Below, in pieces: positions 10,387 through 18,698 of a DNA stretch of 45,446 nucleotides. This DNA is from Thermodesulfobacteriaceae bacterium. Its GTDB lineage: Bacteria > Desulfobacterota > Thermodesulfobacteria > Thermodesulfobacteriales > Thermodesulfobacteriaceae. Each line of letters begins with the position of its first letter. Position 1 is the stretch's first letter. Below the pieces are notes generated by a model. It saw nothing but the letters and a program-made list of their open reading frames with translations, made no database searches and was not told the origin of the DNA. Location of the stretch: NCBI GenBank assembly GCA_015494725.1, contig WGAR01000005.1, forward strand, positions 1 to 45,446, in the 5' to 3' direction. Both the position numbers and the translations under genes were made by a program.

Positions 10387-10665
10387 TTTGAGCTCTCTCT
10401 CTATGGTTTCACTCAATCTTACCGCTTCTCTCCCTATCTTCTCCGAAAGGAGTCGGTGCTCCCGCCTAAGCCTTACCAGCTCCGCCGTGATCTCCAGCAA
10501 AAGCACCACCGCCTGCTTCAAGGGGGACAACTGCCGGCGGTTTTTGATCCGTCTCTTACGATCCTCCAGATAGGCCAATATTTCTTCTATTTCCTCTTCC
10601 GGGAGATCGGCCCGGAAGGTAAAGCGGTTTCCCGCAAATTCAAATTCAATAAGCCTTTCGGTCAA
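10369..10665 (-). CDS. zapA: Cell division protein ZapA
   Basis: MTERLIEFEFAGNRFTFRADLPEEEIEEILAYLEDRKRRI... short ZapA-like coiled-coil protein; synteny with 6S RNA. Confidence 0.85.
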   Translation of the reverse strand: MTERLIEFEFAGNRFTFRADLPEEEIEEILAYLEDRKRRIKNRRQLSPLKQAVVLLLEITAELVRLRREHRLLSEKIGREAVRLSETIERELKCLGCA

Positions 10666-10668
10666 ACT

Positions 10669-10908
10669 TTATGCGCCCCCTTCGGAGAACTGGGAGAGCC
10701 TTTCAATCAGGTGTCCGATCCTTTCCCTGACAGCCCTCCTTTCTTCCTCCCGGCGGTTCAACTCTTCCTGAAGCCGAGCCAACTCGGCCTCTTTTTCCTG
10801 CAACTTCAAAAGCAACTCCTCCCTCTCCGCCTTTAAACGCCCCAGCACCTGAAGAAGCATCTCTATCTTTTCTTCGAGGACCCTTAGATCCTGCACATCC
10901 ATCTCCAT
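10669..10908 (-). CDS. ZapB-like coiled-coil protein
   Basis: MEMDVQDLRVLEEKIEMLLQVLGRLKAEREELLLKLQEKEAELARLQEELNRREEER; directly upstream of zapA. Start chosen by RBS GGAGGGAGG. Confidence 0.65.
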   Translation of the reverse strand: MEMDVQDLRVLEEKIEMLLQVLGRLKAEREELLLKLQEKEAELARLQEELNRREEERRAVRERIGHLIERLSQFSEGGA

Positions 10909-10950
10909 CTCGACCTCCCTCCTCAAGCTTATGAGGGTTTGGGGGATCGG

Positions 10951-12393
10951 TCAAGGGGCGGGGCGTTCGATCACCGCCTGAAGGAGAATCTTCAAGGGTT
11001 TCCCCGGAGAAAGGGTAAGGTGCCAGGTGGCCCGTCCCTGAGGAGAAAGTTCGTTCCAGGGCGGATCGGCGGTAACCGAGACCCGGATCTCCTTCTTCCG
11101 GCTGACCGGAACCCGCTCGTAAACCGTAAGGGGCAGGCCCTGCGGATGGGCGCTTTTTATCTCTATCTCCCAGCGCAGGGTGCGTCTTAAGTGTTTTTTC
11201 ACCACCCCCACCCGTTCTTCGTAATCCCGCAGGATCCTCCGCCGGACCTCCACCCAGGGGTCCTCGGAAAGATAGAGGTCTAACTTGCGTCCGGGCCTCA
11301 GGTCCGGAAGTTTTCTTTCCGGAAGCTCCCTTCCGGAGAGAAAGATCCGGGCCGGACCTCCGGGAAGATAGACCTCGGGACGAAGGGTTACCGCCAGATA
11401 GGCCCGGGGAAGACTATAGGCCGGGACCTCGACCCGCACCCGAGCCGGAAACTCCCGCCTTTCAAGAAGCACAAAGCGGGGGAGGCCCGGGGAAAGGGCG
11501 GGAAGAGGGACACGATAGAGTCTCCCCTCCAGGAGGGGCTCTGCGGAAGGAGCCCCTCCCTTTACCGCACCGGGGGCCTTTAGGGCGAGGATCCCTATGG
11601 GGGGAGTATCCACATACCAGGGCCTGAAGGGCGGGGGCTCATAAAGGGCCGGCCCCCTGGGGCGAACCTCGTAGCGCAGACGGAGTTCCGGAAGCGAGCG
11701 GCCCAGACGCTGGGTAAGCCATAACCCCAGCCGGAACTCCACCCGGGACTTTTCCGGCCAGACGAAGACCCGACGCTCCTCCCGATACTCCAGTCCCGAA
11801 AGGGGGTAACGCAGTTTCAGGGTATAGGTGGAAGGGGCCCTTTCGCAGCGGAAGACCGGTGAAAGAAGGGTCTCCTCCTTTAGGGCGAGCCTTTCCTCCA
11901 GGGCAAGCAGCCGTTTTTTGAGTGCGGCCCGTTTCCGTTCCAGTTCCGCCTCCCGGGTCTTTATCTCCTCAAGCTTAAGCCCCAGCCGCTTAAGGGCCGA
12001 AAGGGGGTCCCTCGCGAGATCCCGGGGGCTTAACCCCAAAAGCCATTTCTCTTCCAGGGAAAGCACCTCCTCTTCCCTGGAAATCTCGGAAAGTTCGGCC
12101 CTTGTCCGGTGGATCTCCTCGGCCACCGGCCCCTGAGGGCTCGCAAAACCCTGCGGGATAAAGCTCACCAGACATCCCTCCGGGGCCTCAAGTACGGTAA
12201 TATTCCCGGGGTTGATCCGCCCGGGAAAAGGAAGCCTCGCCTCACGGACCTCATCGGCGGAAAGGGAGATCTCCTCCGTAAGATAGGTCCCTTCCGGGGC
12301 AAGGGAAAGCTCAAGGGGCCGGCGGGTCAACCCCCGAGCCGGGGCTTCGACCAGAAAGAAAAGAACCAGAATGAGCGCAAGCCGTCTCATCAT
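10951..12393 (-). CDS. Secreted DUF4139/DUF4140 (MuiA-like) domain protein
   Basis: Signal peptide MMRRLALILVLFFLVEAPARG, N-terminal DUF4140-like beta region, coiled coil, C-terminal region with WEIEIKSAHPQGLPLTVYERVPVSRKKEIRVS (DUF4139-like). Confidence 0.72.
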   Translation of the reverse strand: MMRRLALILVLFFLVEAPARGLTRRPLELSLAPEGTYLTEEISLSADEVREARLPFPGRINPGNITVLEAPEGCLVSFIPQGFASPQGPVAEEIHRTRAELSEISREEEVLSLEEKWLLGLSPRDLARDPLSALKRLGLKLEEIKTREAELERKRAALKKRLLALEERLALKEETLLSPVFRCERAPSTYTLKLRYPLSGLEYREERRVFVWPEKSRVEFRLGLWLTQRLGRSLPELRLRYEVRPRGPALYEPPPFRPWYVDTPPIGILALKAPGAVKGGAPSAEPLLEGRLYRVPLPALSPGLPRFVLLERREFPARVRVEVPAYSLPRAYLAVTLRPEVYLPGGPARIFLSGRELPERKLPDLRPGRKLDLYLSEDPWVEVRRRILRDYEERVGVVKKHLRRTLRWEIEIKSAHPQGLPLTVYERVPVSRKKEIRVSVTADPPWNELSPQGRATWHLTLSPGKPLKILLQAVIERPAP

Positions 12394-12467
12394 CCCCTCC
12401 TTTAATCCCCTCTCCACCGGAGGGAGGCTTGAAGTTATGTTAGCATATTTCCGGGAGAGGATCTTCC

Positions 12468-12743
12468 ATGGCCCGCATAAGGAAGGAAGAGGCCCTGCGC
12501 TGGCTTTCCGAAAGGCTCTCCGGGCTCTCCCCCGGCGAGTGCCTGGATTTCCTCTGCAAGAAGCGCAACCGCCTGGTGCGGGTGGTACGCACGGAGGAAG
12601 GTTTCCGCCTGGAGGAAAGGGGCTTTTTCCGCAAGGACTTTGAGGCCGAAGGCGAAAAAGAGGTGCTCAAGCTCTGCGAGAGGCTCTTTTCCCGGGAATT
12701 TCCGAGAAGTCATATCCTCTGGGCCCACCGGAGGCGAGCTTAA
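12468..12743 (+). CDS. Hypothetical protein
   Basis: ORF MARIRKEEALRWLSERLSGLSPGECLDFLCKKRNRLVRVVRTEEGFRLEERGFFRKDF..., collinear with dut; no family recognised. Confidence 0.6.
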   Translation: MARIRKEEALRWLSERLSGLSPGECLDFLCKKRNRLVRVVRTEEGFRLEERGFFRKDFEAEGEKEVLKLCERLFSREFPRSHILWAHRRRA

Positions 12744-12783
12744 AACCGTTGTTTTGCCGCCCGGTCTCCGGTATAAAGGGAAT

Positions 12784-13227
12784 ATGAAACTTAAGGTCTG
12801 GCGCAGGGACCCCCGGGCCCGGCTTCCGGAAAAGGCCTCAAACGGCGCGGTGGGCTTTGACCTTTTTGCCCTTGAAGACCAGGAGATCCCCCCGGGAGAA
12901 CCCACCTTCATTCGCACCGGGCTGGTCATAAAGACCGAAAGACCCTACGCCCTTTTTGTCTTCCCCCGCTCAAGTCTTTTCCGCAAGAAAGGCCTCCTCT
13001 TTCCCCATTCGGCAGGGATCATCGACTTTGACTACTGCGGAGAGGATGACGAACTCAAGATCCTGGTCTTAAACCCGGGCTCCGAGCCGGTTAAGGTCTC
13101 GGCCGGGGAGCGCCTGGCCCAGATGGTGCTCCTTTGCGTGGCCGAAGGGGTAGAACTTGAGGAGGTACCGGGCCCCCCTTGTGAGGACTCCCGCGGGGGT
13201 TTCGGAAGCACCGGAGGTTACCAATGA
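12784..13227 (+). CDS. dut: dUTPase
   Basis: MKLKVWRRDPRARLPEKASNGAVGFDLFA...FVFPRSSLFRKKGLLFPHSAGIIDFDYCGEDDELKILVLNPG...GERLAQMVL...RGGFGSTG; dUTPase motifs 1-5. Confidence 0.92.
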   Translation: MKLKVWRRDPRARLPEKASNGAVGFDLFALEDQEIPPGEPTFIRTGLVIKTERPYALFVFPRSSLFRKKGLLFPHSAGIIDFDYCGEDDELKILVLNPGSEPVKVSAGERLAQMVLLCVAEGVELEEVPGPPCEDSRGGFGSTGGYQ

Positions 13228-14180
13228 CCGATCCACGCCAAGCCTGGTCCGAACTTCGCCGCAACTTCCTGCTTCAGCTTTACCGGGATCTTGGCGGGGA
13301 GGCCTTCCGCCGCACCCTGTTTCTGAGCTTCCTCGGGGCCCGGATCTGTTACGCCGAAAGCCCTCCGCTTTCCCTCTTTGCCGAGGAACGCTTCCGGGAC
13401 CCGGAAAAACTTAGGAGCTTTTTCCTGCGTCTTAAGGCCTCGGGACACGCCAGCGTCTTCGCCCACTCTCCCTTAACCGTAAGGCCTAAAGAACTTTCCG
13501 CGGATCTCCTTTCCGCCCTTTACAAGGCCTGGTACGACCCCGCAACCGGGGCCCTCCAGCTCAATCTGCGCCATTTCGCCGAAAGCCTGACCGACGAGGA
13601 ATTCGCGGCCCTTATCGCCGCAGGAATTGAGGACCGAAGCTTTACCGAGTTTCCCGCCCTCCGCTGGGAGGGCTGGCCCTTAAAGAGGGTCTATGTGGGG
13701 CCGCTTTCCGGGCTCCTTCCCCGGTTCGAGCGGCCGGAGCCGGAGGAGGGCCTCTTTTCCCTCCCGGCGGTCACCGTAATACAGCTTCCCGCAGAGGAAC
13801 CCTTCGGGTGGCTTGCGGTGATCGTGGAGGGGTTTTCCCGGCTCTTTTCTCATCAGTTCGTGCGCCACACCTGGCTCAACTTCAACCAGCGCTCCCACCG
13901 CTACACCTCGGTGGATCAGTTCGTGCTTCCTCCCGCCTTTGAGGACCATCGGGAGGTCTATGCCGCAGAGATCCGGCGGGCCATGGAGGCCTATCGCCGG
14001 CTGGTTGCGTCCGGCCTTCGCAAGGAGGACGCCCGCTTTATCACCCCCCAGGGGGCGGCCACCACGGTGCTGGCCACCGGGCCGCTTTTCGTCTGGCGCG
14101 ATTTCGTGGAGAAACGGGCCCATCCCAAGGCTCAGTGGGAGATCCGGCACCTGGCCGAGACCCTGCGGGAGGTCCTTTGA
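13224..14180 (+). CDS. thyX: FAD-dependent (flavin) thymidylate synthase with variant ThyX motif
   Basis: FSHQFVRHTWLNFNQRSHRYTSVDQFVLPP corresponds to ThyX RHRX7S (here RHT-X7-S); coupled to dut. Confidence 0.88.
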   Translation: MTDPRQAWSELRRNFLLQLYRDLGGEAFRRTLFLSFLGARICYAESPPLSLFAEERFRDPEKLRSFFLRLKASGHASVFAHSPLTVRPKELSADLLSALYKAWYDPATGALQLNLRHFAESLTDEEFAALIAAGIEDRSFTEFPALRWEGWPLKRVYVGPLSGLLPRFERPEPEEGLFSLPAVTVIQLPAEEPFGWLAVIVEGFSRLFSHQFVRHTWLNFNQRSHRYTSVDQFVLPPAFEDHREVYAAEIRRAMEAYRRLVASGLRKEDARFITPQGAATTVLATGPLFVWRDFVEKRAHPKAQWEIRHLAETLREVL

Positions 14181-14181
14181 G

Positions 14182-14754
14182 ATGGCCCATCGCTTCGATC
14201 CCAGGGAGAAACACAAACTGGAATCCCCGGAGCGCCGCAGACACCTTCCCCCGGAAAGGGTCCTGGAGCTTCTGGAACTTAAGCCTGGGGAAACCCTGCT
14301 TGATCTCGGCTGCGGCACGGGCTATTTCGCCCTTCCCGCCGCTGAAAGGGTGGGGCCCTCGGGACGGGTGTTCGCCGTGGATGTAGAGGAGGAGATGCTC
14401 GCCGAGGTGCGGAAGAAGGCCTCAGGAATCCCTCAGATAGAACTTATCCGCTCCGAGACCTATCGGGTTCCTTTGCCTCAGGCCGTGGCCGAGGCCGCCC
14501 TTCTTGCCTTTGTGCTTCACGAGGTGGAGGACCCGGTGCGGCTCCTTGGCGAGGTCCGGAGGCTCCTTAAACCCGGCGGACGGCTCCTGGTCCTAGAATG
14601 GCAAAAGAAAGAGACTCCCATGGGGCCTCCGGTTTCCGAACGCTTAACCGAGGAGGAAACCCGCGCTTTCCTTAAGGAGGCGGGCTTTGCGGCCCTAGAG
14701 ACCTCCCCCTTCGGCGACTGGTTTTATACCGCCCGGGGGTTCAAGCCCGCATGA
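14182..14754 (+). CDS. Class I SAM-dependent methyltransferase
   Basis: LLELKPGETLLDLGCGTGYFALPAAERVGPSGRVFAVDVEEEMLAEV. Confidence 0.88.
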   Translation: MAHRFDPREKHKLESPERRRHLPPERVLELLELKPGETLLDLGCGTGYFALPAAERVGPSGRVFAVDVEEEMLAEVRKKASGIPQIELIRSETYRVPLPQAVAEAALLAFVLHEVEDPVRLLGEVRRLLKPGGRLLVLEWQKKETPMGPPVSERLTEEETRAFLKEAGFAALETSPFGDWFYTARGFKPA

Positions 14755-15407
14755 GAGGGATTCCCCAGGTCTTCGATCAGCTGGCCCGGGACTATGACCA
14801 CTGGTACGAGAAACCCTTCGGGCGTTCGGTCTATGCGCTGGAGCTTTCCGCCTTAAGGAGGGTATGCCGCGACTTCCGGCAGGCCCTGGAGGTGGGGGTG
14901 GGAACCGGGCGTTTCGCTAAGCCCCTGGGAATACCCTACGGGGCAGACCCTTCCCGGGAGATGCTAAAGCTGGCCCGTAAGAGGGGGCTCACCGTGGTTC
15001 AGGCCGCAGGGGAACATCTTCCCTTTCTCACGGGAAGCTTCGATCTGGTTCTCCTCATGGTCACCCTCTGTTTTGTGGATTACCCGGAGGACGTGCTCCG
15101 GGAGGCCTATCGCGTGCTCAGTCCCGGTGGACGCCTGGTGCTGGGCCTCATCCTCCGGGAAAGCCCCTGGGCCGCCTTCTACCAGGAAAAAGGACGCCGC
15201 GGACACCCCCTCTACCAGAGAGCCCGTTTCTATTCCCTGCCCGAACTGAGAGAGATGCTCTCCCGCACCGGGTTCGAGGAGAAAAAGATCCTGAGCACCC
15301 TCTTTGAGCCTCCCCAAACCGAAAGACCCATCACCAACCCGGAGATCCGCCAAGGCTTCCACCCCCAGGCCGGATTCTTCATCCTCCTGGCCCTCAAATC
15401 CTCCTGA
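14751..15407 (+). CDS. Class I SAM-dependent methyltransferase
   Basis: ALEVGVGTGRFAKPLGIPYGADPSREMLKLARKRGLTVVQAAGEHLPFLTGSFDLVLLMVTLCFVDYPEDVLREAYRVLSPGGRLVLGL. Confidence 0.9.
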   Translation: MRGIPQVFDQLARDYDHWYEKPFGRSVYALELSALRRVCRDFRQALEVGVGTGRFAKPLGIPYGADPSREMLKLARKRGLTVVQAAGEHLPFLTGSFDLVLLMVTLCFVDYPEDVLREAYRVLSPGGRLVLGLILRESPWAAFYQEKGRRGHPLYQRARFYSLPELREMLSRTGFEEKKILSTLFEPPQTERPITNPEIRQGFHPQAGFFILLALKSS

Positions 15408-15459
15408 ACTTTTATCGAATTGACCAATCAATGCTTAGGGTTTTATCTTTAAAAACTTT

Positions 15460-15488
15460 TTGACAATCTCTATGGTTCCGCTTAAAAG
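15460..15488 (+). promoter_or_regulatory. Putative promoter of the molybdoenzyme gene
   Basis: TTGACA-N17-TAAAAG followed by RBS gagggagg and ATG 15519. Confidence 0.45.
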
Positions 15489-15518
15489 TTCCGATAATTC
15501 CGGAAAGCCGAGGGAGGG

Positions 15519-18500
15519 ATGCCCGGGAGGAGGGATTTTCTCAAGCTGGTGGGTTTTTCCCTGGCCGCGGGGTTTTCCGGCTGGGGAAAGGAGGCCTGGA
15601 CTGCGGTGGGGCTTGAGTTTGAGCCCCGAAAGTGCATGGGGTGTCAGGCCTGTGTGCTGGCCTGTGCCGAAACCCGGGGGCTTCCCCCGGAGGAGCGTCT
15701 TTTGGAGATCCGGATCGAAGAGACCGGCCGTTTCCCGGCCCCGGGGGTGCGTTTCCGGCGCCGGGATCTGGCCTGTGATCTGTGCGCCGGGCGCACCTGG
15801 CCTCCGCCCTGCACCCGGGTCTGCCCCACCGGGGCCCTCCGCTGGAAGGGCCCGCGCCTTTCGAGAAAAGAGACCGGTCGCGTGGTGTACACCGTCTGCC
15901 TGGCCTGTAACGCCCGCTGCGGTCTGAGGGTAAGGGTAAAACAGGGAAATCATCTTTCCTTCGAGGGGAACCCCTACCATCCCTATAACCGGGCCGGGGA
16001 ACCCCTGCCCTACACCACCCCGGTGCGGGAGAGCCTCTCCGTTCCCGCGGCCACCTGCGGCAAACCCCAGTGCGATCCGGATTATCTGCGAAACCCCTAT
16101 CGTGTCCTGCTCCCGCTTAAACGAAACGGCCCCCGGGGCTCGGGGCGGTTCGTGCCCATCTCCTGGGATCAGCTCATCCGGGAGATCGCCGAGGGCGGAA
16201 AACTCTTTGCCCATCTCGGAGACGAGCGCCGCTATCCGGGGCTTAGGGATGTGCTCTCCGACGAGCCCATCGACCCCGGGGCCCCGGAGCTTGGCCCCAG
16301 GCGCAACCAGTTGGTGTGGATTACCGGTCGCTCCCAGGCCGGACGCAAGCACTTCATTGACCGGTTCGTGAAACAGGCCGTGGGTTCGGTCAATCGTATC
16401 GGGCACACGGATATCTGCGGGCTGGGGTTCCGCATGGGGAACTACATCCTCACCGACGGGGCCGAGGTGGAGATGAAGGCCGATGTCCAGCGGGTGCGCT
16501 ATCTCCTCCTTTTCGGGGCCAATATCTTTGCCGCCGGGCAGCCCGGGCCCACCACCCTGGGGGCCATCCTGGCCCGGCGGGCAGCCTGGGGCGAAGTCCG
16601 GGTGGTGATCGTGGACCCCCGGGGCCACGAGGGGCTCTCCATCGCGCACGAGTGGCTTCCCGTGCGTCCCGGGGAGGACGGGGCGCTCGCCCTGGGAATG
16701 CTCCGGGTGATGCTGGAGGAGGATCTCTACGACCGGGCCTTCCTGGAACTACCCTCGGAGGAAGCGGCCCGGGCTGCAGGGCGCAACACCTTCACCAACG
16801 CCACCCACCTGGTGGTGGTGGAAAAGGAACATCCTCTTTACGGACGCATCCTCCGGGTGAGGGACCTTTCGGGTCTTTCGGGTCCGGAGGAGGACCCGGT
16901 GGTGGTCTCCGGGGGCGCGCTGGCCCCGGCCTCAGGTGCTCGCCGGGCGGAGCTTTTGTGGGAGGGCCGGGTTCGGCTTTCCGAAGGCTCCCGGGTCCGG
17001 GTGAAAACCGCCTTTTCCCTCTTCCGGGAGGCGGTCCTCGCACACCCGCTGAAGTATTACGCCGAACGCTCCGGGATCCCCGCCGAGAAGATCCGCCGGA
17101 TCACCCGGGAGTTTGCCGCCTTTGCTCCGGCCTCCGCGGCGCACGCCTATCACGGCGGGGGAAACTATCCGGGCGGGGCCTACGCCAGCTACGCCATCGC
17201 CCTTCTCAACGTGCTGGCGGGAAACGTGAACCGCCGGGGAGGATACCTTCCCCGTGGGGCTGCGGCCGGCGACTGGCGCCGGGGAATCTACGACCTTACC
17301 CGCTTCCCCGGAGCCCTTAAACCCCGCGGGGTCAAGATCTCGCGGGAGAAGGCCGCCTACGAGAAAACCTCGGAATTCCGGCGGAAGGGATACCCGGCCC
17401 GTCTGCCCTGGTTCCCCTTCACCAAAGGGGGACTTTCGGTCTCCGCCCTGGAGGGGATAGCCGCGGGGTACCCTTATCCGATAAAGATCCTCTTCACCTA
17501 CTTCTTTAACCCGGTCTATAGCGTCCCGGGCGGGAAACGTTTCGAGGAGGTTCTGGCGGATCCGGAACGGGTGCCGCTTCATGTCTCCATCGATGTCACC
17601 GTAAACGAGACCAATGTCTATGCCGACTACATCGTCCCGGATGTGACCTATCTCGAAGGCCACTACGGTTTTCTCACCCCGCACGCCCCGGGGGGACACT
17701 TCACCGCGGTGCGCACCCCGGTGGTGGAACCGCTCACCGGCCGCACCCGGGATGGAAGGCCCTTCTCCCTGGAGACCTTTCTCATCGATCTGGCCTGCCA
17801 CCTGGGGCTTCCGGGCTTCGGGGAATCGGCCATACCGGACCGCCGGGGCCGGCTCCATCCCCTGCGGGAGGCCGAGGATTTCTACCTGCGGGGCATGGCC
17901 AACCTTGCGGAAAACGCCGGGCTTCCCGAGGCCCCGGCGGAGGAGGTGGCTTTCGTGGAAAGAAACTATCCCGTGGCCCGAAAGAAGGATCTCCTTCCCG
18001 GGCGGGAGTGGCGCCGGGTGGTCACCCTGCTCGCCCGGGGCGGGGTCTTCCGCAGCGAGGAGGAACTCTTCGACTCCCGGGGGAATTTCCGGGGGAAGGT
18101 GAAGAAACTCCATCTCTGGAACGAAGGCCTGGCCGCCTCCGGCTCCGGACTCTCGCCGGAAAGGTTCCACGGCACGGTGTGCTACCCGGGAAAACGCCCC
18201 TTCTGGGGAGAGGACCCGGAGGATCTTCCCTTCCTCCTGATCACCCACAAGCTCGCCCTCCACACCCAGTCGCGCACCATCTGCTATCGCCGGGCCCTGG
18301 CCCTCTGCCCGGAACCCCCGCTTCTCCTCCATCCCGAAGAGGCCCGGAAACTGGGAATTTCCTCCGGGGATCGGGTCCGCATCCGCTCCCGGGCCCTCCC
18401 CGAGGGAGCGGTGGCGCGGGTGGAGGTCTCGGAAAGGGTGCGTCCGGGCTGCGTGGTCCTTCCCCATCATTACGGACACTGGCAGCACGGGGCGGGAAGG

Positions 18501-18686
18501 CTCTTCGTCGCCGGGGCAGAAAGGGTCTTTCTCGGCGGAAAGGAGGTGGCCCGGGGTGAGGAGGTGAGACCCGACCCTTCCCGGGCCCGGGGCCTGGCCC
18601 CCAATCTCCTTTTCGGGGTAAGGCTCGACCTGCTCGGCGGCATCCCGGACTTTAGCCTGGAACGGGTAAAACTGGAAAAGGTTTAA
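15519..18686 (+). CDS. Tat-exported molybdopterin oxidoreductase (TtrA/PhsA-ArrA-like) with fused N-terminal two-[4Fe-4S] ferredoxin domain
   Basis: Tat signal GRRDFLKLVGFSLAAG; Fe-S motifs CMGCQACVLAC and CDLCAGRTWPPPCTRVCPTGAL; Moco-protein Fe-S motif VCLACNARCGLRV; candidate Mo-ligand GHTDICGLGFRMGNY; TtrA-like ILFTYFFNPVYSVPGG...NVYADYIVPDVTYLEGHYGF. Confidence 0.88.
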   Translation: MPGRRDFLKLVGFSLAAGFSGWGKEAWTAVGLEFEPRKCMGCQACVLACAETRGLPPEERLLEIRIEETGRFPAPGVRFRRRDLACDLCAGRTWPPPCTRVCPTGALRWKGPRLSRKETGRVVYTVCLACNARCGLRVRVKQGNHLSFEGNPYHPYNRAGEPLPYTTPVRESLSVPAATCGKPQCDPDYLRNPYRVLLPLKRNGPRGSGRFVPISWDQLIREIAEGGKLFAHLGDERRYPGLRDVLSDEPIDPGAPELGPRRNQLVWITGRSQAGRKHFIDRFVKQAVGSVNRIGHTDICGLGFRMGNYILTDGAEVEMKADVQRVRYLLLFGANIFAAGQPGPTTLGAILARRAAWGEVRVVIVDPRGHEGLSIAHEWLPVRPGEDGALALGMLRVMLEEDLYDRAFLELPSEEAARAAGRNTFTNATHLVVVEKEHPLYGRILRVRDLSGLSGPEEDPVVVSGGALAPASGARRAELLWEGRVRLSEGSRVRVKTAFSLFREAVLAHPLKYYAERSGIPAEKIRRITREFAAFAPASAAHAYHGGGNYPGGAYASYAIALLNVLAGNVNRRGGYLPRGAAAGDWRRGIYDLTRFPGALKPRGVKISREKAAYEKTSEFRRKGYPARLPWFPFTKGGLSVSALEGIAAGYPYPIKILFTYFFNPVYSVPGGKRFEEVLADPERVPLHVSIDVTVNETNVYADYIVPDVTYLEGHYGFLTPHAPGGHFTAVRTPVVEPLTGRTRDGRPFSLETFLIDLACHLGLPGFGESAIPDRRGRLHPLREAEDFYLRGMANLAENAGLPEAPAEEVAFVERNYPVARKKDLLPGREWRRVVTLLARGGVFRSEEELFDSRGNFRGKVKKLHLWNEGLAASGSGLSPERFHGTVCYPGKRPFWGEDPEDLPFLLITHKLALHTQSRTICYRRALALCPEPPLLLHPEEARKLGISSGDRVRIRSRALPEGAVARVEVSERVRPGCVVLPHHYGHWQHGAGRLFVAGAERVFLGGKEVARGEEVRPDPSRARGLAPNLLFGVRLDLLGGIPDFSLERVKLEKV

Positions 18687-18698
18687 GGAGGAAGGGCC

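Noticed and set aside
15435-16649. 404-aa minus-strand ORF opposite the molybdoenzyme N-terminus
   Set aside because: Shadow ORF; the plus strand carries Tat, Fe-S and Moco motifs.
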